Assembly: GCA_963922205.1 (NCBI GenBank)
Contig: CAWUHX010000011.1
Coordinates: 310,001 to 374,000, forward strand
From: Romanomermis culicivorax
Taxonomy: Eukaryota; Nematoda; Enoplea; Mermithida; Mermithidae
Length of the DNA stretch: 64,000 bases
Direction of reading: 5' to 3'
In this document: one piece after another, positions 33,370 through 45,100 of the stretch
Layout of the letters: each line of letters starts with the position of its first letter
Numbering within the stretch: position 1 is the stretch's first letter
Made by a program: the position numbers and the translations under genes
The notes under the pieces: model-generated
Told to the model about the DNA's origin: nothing
The model's database searches: none
The model's input: the letters and a program-made list of their open reading frames with translations, nothing else

Positions 33370-34940
33370 AATTAACAATAATGGAGAAAAAAACAAAAAA
33401 AATTTGTCTTTTGAGACAAGTAACGAAAGGCCAAAGCGAGAAAAACCCAAATTGCATGGAAATCCGACTGCTGACGTATCTGTGTTCAGCCAAAATAAAG
33501 AATCGTAGACTGCATTTGAATAAATTTTCCTTCCTGCACGAAGCACCGGAAAAATTTCTAGGTCCTGATATTTTAGAATGTTAGAAGGTGAATTTGTTAA
33601 CACTTATTTCGAGATTTTAAATTTGATTTTTTCGGTCTAATAATATTCATGCTTGAAAAACAGGCAGGCGTTTTCTAGTTACCGATCGGAGCTCCAGCCT
33701 CCAGCGAATTCAATTCTTGAAATTAAAAATTTAAAAGTGCTAGAAATGCTGCGAATGGAGATCAGTTAAAGCCGAAAAATGTTGCCAAGCTTGTATTTTT
33801 AAAGTGCATTTTATGTGTGATTGGGTACAATTCCTTCACCTTGCCATGTTCTTCAACCAACTCGCATCCTATTGACTAAAGAAATGAAACTGACAGCACT
33901 ATCAGTTAAAGTGAAAGTAGTGATGACGAGCTCAGTTCGTCTCGAAATGAATGATGTAGTTGAGAAAATAAAATGTTGATGAAGTTCAAGTTCAGGTACC
34001 ACATTTATAGCACTATATTTTATTCTACCTCCGGCTCTGGTCGGAGGTAAAATGGACCTTCAGTCGATCACTAGCATTTTCAATAGACCTCCAGTGTGTA
34101 GCGATATTCTACAAGGCTGAAAAATGAATCTTTTCAACATTTATTTCCAGGATAGGTACTCTAATTTTGAAGTCAATTAAATGATCTTTCATAGTTGGAC
34201 AAAATGCAAAAAATCTCATTGTAAGCATGTGACTAAATTTGGAAAATCAGAGAAGCGAACAAAATTTGGGATTTTTCAATCAGCAATGTCTGTTACTGTC
34301 CCAAACTGATAATGTTTCAATCATTTGCCGAACGTGAAGATGTTCACAAAGTTGTAAATATTTGTTAAGACCGCAGAAAATTTAGTGAAAGATAAAAAAA
34401 ATCTTGATTTTCGTCAAATGCTCAGACGCAATTTCAAAGATAAACTGATCAAATCACGAGATGAGACATTCAAGATGGTAAGTGGTAACAACTACTGAAT
34501 GCTAACTAGTTAATAGAGTAGTCATGCTAACGGTCGCGCCTGAGCTATGCACCGAAATGCACCCTTCTGACTTGAACATCCTAAGGACGGAATATTTCTT
34601 AGCAACGAAATCTAAAACTAAAAAAATGAATATTTTTTAATAGCTTATCACCTACAATAATCAATGCAGATAAAAAAATCAGCCGAAAGCAAGTTCAAAC
34701 AAAATTATGCAAGTTTTTTAGTAGTAAAAAATATATGCTAATTGTAGTAATTATCCCTTTTTCCATGTTTTTAACGTGTAAAGTACATCGTGTATATTAT
34801 AGGCAACGTACGCTACCTGGTTTTTCAACCTGTAAGGAACACACGCAAGTCAGCCAGCCACCCTACAAAAGCTTTTTGGCACGTCAGTGTCAAAGTGTAA
34901 ACTTGAATGTAAAAACCGGTAAATGCAGAAAGCCGTCCAG
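33370..34940 (+). other. Repeat-derived intergenic DNA
   Basis: About 34060-34575 is the inverted partner of 23440-23925. A decayed GCGC module lies near 33535. No supported gene is seen. Confidence 0.45.
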
Positions 34941-35345
34941 CAGTGTTTTTTCTGCACAGTGCAGAACCGCCAAAAAAAAGTTTCTGCACTGCTGTTCTCT
35001 CCTGTTTCAATACAATAATAGGTAGTGAGTGAATACAAGAAAAAACAAATTAAATGTGTATTCATTGATATGAGAAGTGCGTACACATATCGTTTCTACC
35101 ACCGCCGGTCCTTGAATATTGAATTTTTTTGGAAAAACGAACTTATAATTTTTTGACTAACCATTTCAAAGTCTTAAAATAAGGAAAATAATTGATTTCG
35201 AAAGTTCAGAATCAAAGACTGACACATTATCGCAGTATTCTTTCTGCACAGTGCAGAATTTTTAGGCTTCGTACAGAATTTTTTTGGTGATTTTTGTACT
35301 GGTGCAGAATTTTTTGAGTCCTCTATTTGATCAGGTGTATCGTCA
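34941..35345 (+). mobile_element. Uninterrupted copy of the outer hAT, with inverted terminal segment
   Basis: It starts CAGTGTTTTTTCTGCACAG and follows the outer element of 17260-18590 without the inner insertion: the empty site reads CTCCTGTTTCAATACAATAA. From 35232 the last roughly 110 bp match the reverse complement of the expected terminal segment. No TSD is found. Confidence 0.75.
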
Positions 35346-35803
35346 AACGTTTTTTTACGCTGTCATGTGCATGGACGTTATGAAATGCATTTATTTAAGA
35401 CACGAATCAGATCGCCAAATCTTTCTACCTAAATTTGATTCCTTTCTCTAAGTTTGCATCAGGCCACAAATCTGAGAAATATACAAATATGCTAATGATT
35501 TTAGTCAGCTATCACACAATTAAGAAAAACAATATGATTGAAAAAAGCTAAATGGAGAGCTTCTCGCGTCAGAGGACCTCAATGTCAGATTTTTAGAAAA
35601 GATTAGCTCTCAAAATTTTTTTGGGGTGGGTTTATAAATTTTTCATTTAGTATTGAATACACAGTAATTCATTATATCTCCAAAATCATTTTCAAAATTT
35701 TAAATCGGCATAGTTCCCTAATACCCTTCTTTTTGGTCACTCCACTACCTCTCAAAATGAAACTTTTGATACGCATATGCATAACACAACTCATAGTTCT
35801 GTT

Positions 35804-35980
35804 CAGGCCTGTAGCCAGGAATTTTTTTTGGGGGGGTCTTCATTTTTTCCTCAATTTACTGTAAAATTGGCATTTCTGACTTGATCTTTTCTTGAGAAAG
35901 AAAGACGAAAGTTCACACTAGCTTTTTTGACACTTGAAAATTTTCAGGGGCTTGACGCCCAACCCTCTGCCTACAGGCCT
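35804..35980 (+). mobile_element. MITE with CAGGCCTG ends
   Basis: It starts CAGGCCTGTAGCCAGG and ends CTCTGCCTACAGGCCT. It is a full-length relative of 25067-25259, about 90 bp upstream of the RER1 start codon, so it may lie in the promoter region. The TSD is weak. Confidence 0.68.
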
Positions 35981-36071
35981 AATTCTCCCCTGTAAGCTTT
36001 TCTTAGTTGTTACCTTTAGCACTTTAGATTATACGTGATTTGTGATACTTTCAATTACGGTGGATTTGAAG

Positions 36072-36140
36072 ATGGAGGACGCGGATTTTGCACGTTCTCA
36101 ACCAAATATTTGTACAAAGCTTTACAGAACATTTTCCCAG
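36072..36140 (+). CDS. RER1: RER1 exon 1 (residues 1-23)
   Basis: It encodes [20 protein letters not shown] plus FSQ and ends before GTAAAG. This is the variable cytosolic N-terminus. The next intron is 58 bp. Confidence 0.88.
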
Positions 36141-39100
36141 GTAAAGTCTTCAATTTTGTTAGTCGTTTATGATTTTGCCTATCCAATCGGCTTTTAAGCG
36201 TTATCAATTGTTCCTCGATCAATTCACCCCCTACACGACTGTGCGGTGGGTTAGTACAGTTGTTCTAGGATTCTTGTACATGTGCCGTACAATTTACGTT
36301 CAAGTAAGCGTACGACAGTTGCGTTTCTTTTCCAATTCTGGATGCTATTTTTTATTTCAGGGTTTTTATATCATCGCCTATGCTTTGGGAATTTATCAAT
36401 TGAACTTATTCATCGCATTTTTAACGCCCAAAATAGATCCAGCTCTAGATTTCGAAAGTGGTAGGGTTTGTAATTCTTAACTGCAGTTTAACTTGAGCTG
36501 GATCCACTAGAAAGTCAAGAAACGAGTATAGAAGCCTATATTTTTCTGTTTTAATAAAAAATAAAAATGATGAAAAGAGCTACATGAAAAGCTTTGTAGA
36601 ATGGGAAGTGAAACAACCAATTGGAGAAAGTCCTAACAGAGCAAGGTTTCAACAGAGCTTGTAGTCAAATTTTATAATGAAAAGAATTGCAAATTTTTTT
36701 CATTATAAAATTAAGCAAAAAGACAAAAAATCTTATTCCGAAATGTTTCTAATCCATCTTTCATTTAACATACAAAACTGGGGTGAGTTTTTCCAAACTA
36801 TGTTAATTTTACTTGTTCAGACCATTGTAGCAGTTGAACGGCACACCCCAAAAAATTTAAACTTGGTCAAAATGACGAACCATGATTCATCTTTCGAATA
36901 AGCCAAATATTGGAGTGGTTACTTCTGACTGCCGTCTCTTCTTTTGAAAAACATCAAGTGGCCACAGTCATCCGGCTGTGGGTGACACTGTCTACCATAT
37001 GCTAAAGTTATTTTTCGGCATAGATGTCAAATCCAACCTTGTGAGGGTCGGCATTGGCCACGTAGGTTATTTTAAAAACTTAAATGACGAGGAATGGCGA
37101 TGAACAAAATGCAAATTAGAATGATTTAACGAAAAGAAGACACCAAATTAAGGCTTCCAGATTCAGGATCAATAGAAAAAATTGAAGCAAGGAGATTCGA
37201 AAAATTAGCTCAAATACGAAGCAGCACTTTACAATAAATAAAAAATTACTGAAAGTGGCCAAAGTCACCCATGCAGCCAAAGTCACAAAGGGTTCTTTTA
37301 GCACGAGTCCCATTAGCACTCGTGCTAATGAAAAAATATTTCATTGGAACGGTTGACAAATGATACTTCGTTGGTCTCAAACTAATGTGTGAGTTTTTCA
37401 ATTCTAATAACCTTCTTTTTTTGTAATATCGACGCATGAAATCATGCTTGATGTTAGTACATTCAAAAGGGATAAGACTTTCGTCTGATCCTAATTAGAT
37501 TAGCCCATTTTTACATTATGTATTTGGTTAGTTAACCAAGTAGTAAATATTCAGTGGTTAGTTTGACAGTCAAACTTCTAGAGTCGCTAAAGTCAGGTTC
37601 TGTTTCTCTAAAAGTTGACATGTTTTCATTGTATCTGGAATTGTGCTTCAACTTCAATTTAGGTTATTGATTGATTTTTTTCAGAAAACGCACAATTATA
37701 TTTGCCCCCTACTTATTTGTGTAAACTCCAGCATATGTCAAAAAAGTTATTTTCAAATTTTAAAGCCGAAGCTGATTCAGATTCAAGATTCACACTCAGA
37801 TTATTTCCAACCAGCGTTTTTCGGTTACAGGCTTCTTTCTACAAAGATCATCCAAAAAATATTTGTGCAAAGAAATTTTTTTATGCCAAAAGCAATATAT
37901 TTCGTTTATTTTTGCACAAACCTTCTTCCCAGATAGCACTTGAGTTCATTGCCTTCTGGCACAAAAGTATAGGATTTTGAGAATGCAGCTTATGTTCCTA
38001 TTCTTCCATTGTTTCCTATATCTTTCCGGTGCTACGCAACAAAAATTTCTTTAGGTTCTGATGCTCTAAAATGCTGAAAAATTAAGTTAGGATAACTTAT
38101 TCAATAAACATGAGGCTCGAAAACATGTATTATCATTTTAGAAATTAAAAGTATGTTCATGAGTTTGAAAAAAGTTCAAATTAAACTTGAAATTTATGAA
38201 AATCACCTCCATTATCTTTATGAATTCAAACTCGGCTCCATATTTAAAATAATACGTACAAAAAGTTTTGAACCCCCTTTTCCGAAATTTTTTTCTGCAG
38301 AAAGTTTGATTTGTAGAAAAACAGTGCATAGACCAATCCGAAAAATTATAGTGTGAAATTTGGCGTGAAATGCTGGAAAATTTCCGCTGTTTTATGATTT
38401 TAGAGCCCATAAAACACTTACTTTAAATCTAAAATCGAATGAAAATAACTATAATTCACTAAAATATAAATATATTAATCAAACCACTATTTTCTTACAA
38501 ATCGTACTTTCTGGAGAAAAATTTATGGGAAAGGGGAAAACGTTGGCGGTCCTGTATCGAAGTAGTAGTATAGAGGGGGGCTTTGTCCTGAAAAGCTCCC
38601 CCGCCCATGTTAAACATAGGCGTTGAACTTGGAAAAAAATTCACAACCTCCCCGACACACAAAACATAACCAGCCTTCCTCGGACTACTATGACTTCATT
38701 TTTCCGGCTGGAAAGAAGCATGACGTCATACCTGGGGTGGTTCCCTAAACTTGGCCTACTCACATCTCCATCAAAACTAGAAATAATGTGAATATATGGT
38801 AATTTTCGGAATCAGCTCAATGAGATCTATCGATTGGTACCCAACATGACCTATTTAGGACAAAAGCCTAAATTTAGTGTGGGCCCTACCATTTATGTTA
38901 TTTGTTATTATGCATTGCCACCCCCACCGCGACCATTGGGGGGAGGGAAGTTCGCCTAGCTAATAAAGCTGAAGCTCCTGCTCCAAGCTGTACATAGCTA
39001 GACTAAATAGGAAAGTCATGTAATATATCAACAGAAATTGTGTACTCATTCGCCACAGGATCAGTCCCAGCGCCAGCTGTGGGGAGGCTAGTACACATGT

Positions 39101-42100
39101 GGCGCCACTACTTTCATAGAAAGTACCCACAAATTGGAGAATAATCATGCAGTATTCGAGTCAGAATTACCAGAAGTCTTGCACTACACATATTTGCCTG
39201 ATGTCAGACCGTCATTGGCTCCTCACCATGCACTTAACATCCTGCACACGCACACACTAATATGTTCAACTCCAGGCCGTCATTGCGCCTTACCATGCGC
39301 CTGAAACCCAGCATAGAGTTGCATGACCCTAGACCGTCAGTAGCTCCTTACCATGCATCTAGTGCCTTGCTAAGAATTCACAAATTCAAAAAAGTGAACT
39401 GGCAATTAGTTTTTGTTTGTACTGCTGAAATATTCTCTTCTGTGTGTTAAAGTAAGAATGTGTACACTGTAGACATACAAATATAACCATAGTTGAAAAA
39501 ATAGATAAATGAAAGAAACATCACAAGTCCAATGGTACAGTTCAGGGCTGTAGCCAGGAATTTTTTTAGGGGGGGGCGAATGGAGCAAAAAAAATTTTTT
39601 CGAGCATGCAGCGCCAGGAAAAATTTCAGGTTTTTACACTTTGAAAGGCTGAAAAGTTAATCTTTCCATTACAATGATAACAAATTGGAATTAAACTGAT
39701 GGATTGTAATACCTTTCTGATTTGGGGGTGTAGCGCTGAAAAAAATTTCGGATTTTTGTGTTCCAAAATGCTGGAAAATGAATGTTTACAACAATTTTTC
39801 CTAGGTAGGAGCTCTAAATTTACAGTCTTAAAATGACGTTTTTATCAGTTTTCAATGGGGATTGCGAAGGCTCATGTTTCAAAATTTTTGGAACACTCCA
39901 AACGAAGTAAGAGAATAAAATTTTTAGAAGTGATCAAAAACCTAAATTATCAGCAAAATATTGGCTCTTAATCAGTAAAAGAAGAGATGAAGTGAATCAG
40001 TTGATAGAAACTGATGAAAGTTAGCTAGTAAAGTGGAAGTAGATATGATAATGGCCGCGCTTGATAGCGAACAATGACTATTATACTCAGGACCGGCACA
40101 AAGCACTGGCAAATTTTGAGGGTTTGACCTTCCAAAGTTCACCACAATGCATCATTTGGGTTTTTAAATCAAAAAAAGTTTTCCCACTGTGAGAAACATG
40201 CCTAGCATTTCGTCTTGTAACTAATAAAGTAAGAGATGTGGTAATCCAGTTGATTGAAACTGCTGAAGTTTAATTAGTAAGTCGAAGTAGATATGATAAT
40301 GGCTGTGCCTGATTGAAAATAATGACTGTTATACTCATTGACCAGCATGAAGGGCCTGAAAATTGTGAGATTTTTCTCAGTGATAGACACAAAATCGACA
40401 TGTGACAAAGTTCCAAGGGGATGGCAGCTGCTCCCCCCCCTGCCCTCCCCCGCCCCCCATTAAATATGGCCTTGGTACAGTTGTTATGCCATTGTCTAGG
40501 ACTTTTCTTTTTATATACAGGAAGGGTAGGCCTTGCTTCTGTTGGACGTATGTCCAAATTTTTCTATCTCTTTGCATTCTAAACCCAATGTTTTCACCAT
40601 TCTAGGGTTCCATAGTCTCAAGAACAGTAGCATATTTCTCAAAGATTAAGTTGTTTGTTCTTTTCATTAGCCCTTTGCAGCTAATCTTTTTTTCTTTTTC
40701 TCCAACTGCAATATACGTTTTGGCGGATAGGCAGCACATGGCTGTCCCTTGCCACTCTATTTTTAGTAGACCTGGGGTTCTTTTTTGCTCTGGTTTTGTC
40801 ACAAACACTTTTGGATAATGCTATTTAGAAATTCATCCTTCTGTTCGGGCTTTACAATATCCAAAAGATTTGGAGCAGATATTGCAAGGTAGATGCTATC
40901 AGTGTCTGTTTCTATACACTGATAATCTGAGGGGTCAAAATATTTAGCACATCATAGAAGAACTATAACATTTGGACTTTCGCCCAATTGTATACAGAAA
41001 GGCCAACTACAACGGGGAGGTTTAAAACAATTTCTTTTTTTCTCATGTGGACTTCATAACTGTTTTCTGTTATGAACTTTATTTTTTTGAGGTAGGGGCT
41101 GAGACCTAGTTCAGCTGCCTTTTTATAATCTATGTAGAAGACATCCACATGGCTTTCCTTGTTGGTCAAGGTTTTTCCATATCCAGTCTTACCAAGCAGT
41201 TTGAATGTATCTGCAGTCATCACCAATTGGCATCCCCTTCTTGTCTGTACTTGGTGACTTTGTCCCGAAAGCCCTCAAATGGGGTGGTCTTATCATACTG
41301 AATAACCTCATATATTTTTTCAAGTATTAAACCATGTTTTACTGAAAATGGATCATGGGAGTAGAAAACATGATCTCTTTACCAAAGAAACTACTGATTA
41401 GATTTTTCCTTGGTTTTCTTAGCTGATTTCTCTCAGTCTTTTTTCTTAGTCTTTTCAGCATACTCCTTCATGAGGTTACCAGCATCATCTCTGCCCACTT
41501 CAGCATGTTTTATAATTGGTGGAAAATTTGCATATTTTTCCTTTAGATGCACAGGAGTAGAAAAGTCGACTTTCACAAAACCAAAAACAGAACCATCCAT
41601 TATTGCTCTTTCCATAAGATTTTTATCAACATATTTTTGGAACTGGAATTTTCCGAAGAAATTTGGGCATGCTTGGGCTCTTTGTTTAACATAATCATAG
41701 TGCTCGCTCTCCCATTGACACTCCTAGATTGTCACCAGGTTATAGCCCAAAGATTTTATGTAGGCTTCGTTTTCAAGTCTCTCCTCATTGCTGTCTTTTT
41801 GTCTACTTGGCTTACTAAATATGCAGTTGTGGCAGTCCCAGTAGCATCCGTAAAATTCATACACTGTATTTGTTTCCTTGCAGCAACCATCTACAGGTAA
41901 GTGCTTATGGCCTACACACTTTTCCTTGCCATTTCTAAGGTGTCGAATGAAATGGCTGCATTCTCAACACACCTTCTCTAACCATTCAACGGAAACTTTT
42001 TTAGCACTGTTTATTTTATGAAAATTTTTGCCTGGATCACCCAATGATCAAAAAATCTTGTGGGTGTGGGCATTGACTGTGCCCAGAGGTATAGTGCAAT

Positions 42101-45100
42101 AAAATCAAGACCAATAATCAATTCCACCAATTTACTAGGGTTATTTCCAATGAATGTTCTATTCTTCATTGCCAAACAGGTCATCACCATTGCTAGACCA
42201 CCTCTCATACTGGATTTTAATGAGTAATGAAGATCTTTAGAACTCTCTGAAAAGAGGGCAAATTGGGTGTCTGGAATCATACATGTAACGGTGCCCCGAG
42301 GTCTGGGGGGTTGGGCGACTTTTTTGGGGCCGGAGGTCAAGAATTACCAAAATTTCGGGGGAAGGGCCTCTCAAAGAAAAAAATTCGCTTTTTTTAATGG
42401 AAAAAGTGTGAAAAATAGTTCAAAAAATAGTGATCTTTTTCTAAAAAGACCGAAAAAATGTACTCATTGCCTGAAGCGCCAAGAAAATTCACATTTTTTA
42501 CCATTTTTTGTTCAAAAATTCTTTACATCCTGCTACAAAGCTCTTCTGTGGCATAACATAAAATTCAACATTAATTATAAGTGCTAGGGCCCATTTTGTG
42601 TCAGGATGTGTAAACTTGGATTCAAAATCTTCTTTTTTTACAGTCTCAATCAATTGTTGCAAGTCATTTGCATTTCTACTTAATACAGGATTATCCATTG
42701 GAGTAAAGTTATTTTGAAATGCATACCAATATTTTAACTCACCAGTTTCCCTGTTTTTTAATATGCATCCAATTGCTCCATCAATTCTGAAGCATTCTCC
42801 CTCCAATTTGTAGATATCTTCTATCATTGTCTGTACATTGCCATCAAGTACACACCATCAATAATTGTATGTGTGGTCCAACAAATTTATGGTTGACTTG
42901 TTAGTTCGTATTAATCTCCAATAGTTTGTTATCACATCATGAAATTCTTCTGGATATTCAATTGAATCTGGTGGTGATTCTGGATCCTCAGAAATGGTTT
43001 GTCCAGTTGTACCAGGTATTTCACATCCATCCACGTCCATTGGAAGGGTTTCTTCTGGTTTGATCATTAAACAACTGCCACTGTGCTTTGAGGCAAGTAA
43101 GTCTTCTGAGTTGGTAAAGTCAGTGGTACAATATAGACAGTGGTTGCCCTCATGTTGCTTCTGATAGTGTTTCTTCAGGTCTTTTACCTGTGTGAAAACA
43201 GAGGCACACTGAGGACACCTGTACCAGCAACCTTGATGAACTGCTCTTCCATGTTCATTTAGATATCTCTCTTCATCAAACTGCCTTCCATATTTGATGC
43301 AATCGATTATGTTTCTCTATAATAATCAATAATAATATAAAATCTAAAATACAAAGTTTCAAAGTTCACCTTTCTTCAAGTCGATAGAAATCGCAAATGA
43401 GCTTTCTCAAATTTTTTTCTGCTTTTATACTTTGCTGGAAAGGATTACTGTAGGCTGAGTTGGAAGAGTAAACTTGTGCATCAATTCCATCAAATATCAC
43501 TTTTTCTGATGATTCATGCTGAAAAATACTGGTTTCTTCTAATCTCACTTTTTGATCTTTCTTTCAAGTCAAATTGAATCAAAATGCATGTATAAAAACT
43601 TTCTTGCTCACGTCACTTTTTCTTTAGACAAGCAGTCACTTTATGAGTCATTTTCTCAACCACTTTTGCAAAAAAATATTTCTTGCCTTCTAGCCAACTT
43701 TAATTCACAACAATAAGCATGTGAATCACTTGAGCTTGTAATACTGTACCTCACTGCTGTTTCAATTTGATCTCTCTATTACTTTCACTAGTAGAAAAGT
43801 ATACCAAACTCATTTCATCTATAAGGACTACATCAAATGTTTCATGTAGTAGGAAGGTTTTTCAATCAATAAACTTTAGGTAAACAAACAAAAACAGGCT
43901 CTCTTTGAAAATTGATTGGTTGTTTTTTATATATGGGTGGCTATAAAAGTTGGCTGGCTCTCTATAGTGCAAAAAACATGAATGCTAACCACACTATGGA
44001 ACATTTTCTAGCTTGCCTGGAAAGGCACAATGGGAAAACAGTTTTTACTTAGATATGGTATTGTGTGGCTCTTTTGGCTGTACTAACAATACTGACTATT
44101 GAAATAACCTAGAACTAGTACAAAAAGTATCAGATTCAATCTTGCAGTTGTATGAATAAAAGTTTTACAGCAGCATGCTTAAGAAAAATGGGCAAGCTCT
44201 TTGAAAGCATATACTTCAACCCGAGCACAAGGTACTGTAGTGTTCAGAACTTGTTCGGACAGGCAAAAGCTAGTAATCCCAGGGTCACCCTATGTTTTGT
44301 TAAGGAATGGTTACAAAAACAGCCAACATATACTGTACACATGGCTGTGCGCAGGATTTTTTTATGGGGGGGGCGGACTAGATTTTTTCACTGAATAGCC
44401 CCAGAAAATGTTGATCTTAAGGGGATATACTGTGTGCATACTGCCTCAATGGGAGGGGCGGCCGCCCCCCACCCCCCCCCCTTTGTGCACGGCCCTGACT
44501 GTACACAAGTATGCTAGGCCCCATTACCCCAGGAATAATGTACTAGTTACTGATATTGATGAACAGTGGCAAATGGATCTGGCTGACCTCAGTTCACTCA
44601 CCAGGCATAATGATGGGTTCAAATTTCTTTTAAATTGTGTAATGTCTTGTCAAAGTTTGCATGGTCTGTACCTGGCTCTGTACATGCACTAGCCTCCCCG
44701 GGGCTGGTGCTGGGACTGATCCTGTGATCAGTGGGAATGAGTACACAATTTCTGTTGATATTTTACATGACTTTCCTATTTAGTCTAGCTATGTAAAGCT
44801 TGAAGCGACAGCTTCAGCTTTATTGGCTAGGCGAACTTTCCTCCCCCCAACAGGCGTGGCGGCAGCGGCAATGTGTAATAACAAATAACATAAATGGTAG
44901 GGCCCACACTAAATTTAGGCTTTTGTCCTAAATAGGTCATGTTGGGTACCAATCGATAGATCTCACTGAGCTGATTCCGAAAATTACCATATATGTTACA
45001 TTATTTCGCGTTTTGACGGAGATGTGGGGGGGGTCAAGTTTCAGGAACTACCCCAGGTGTGACACCATGCTTCTTTCCAGCCGGAAAAATGAGTCATAGT

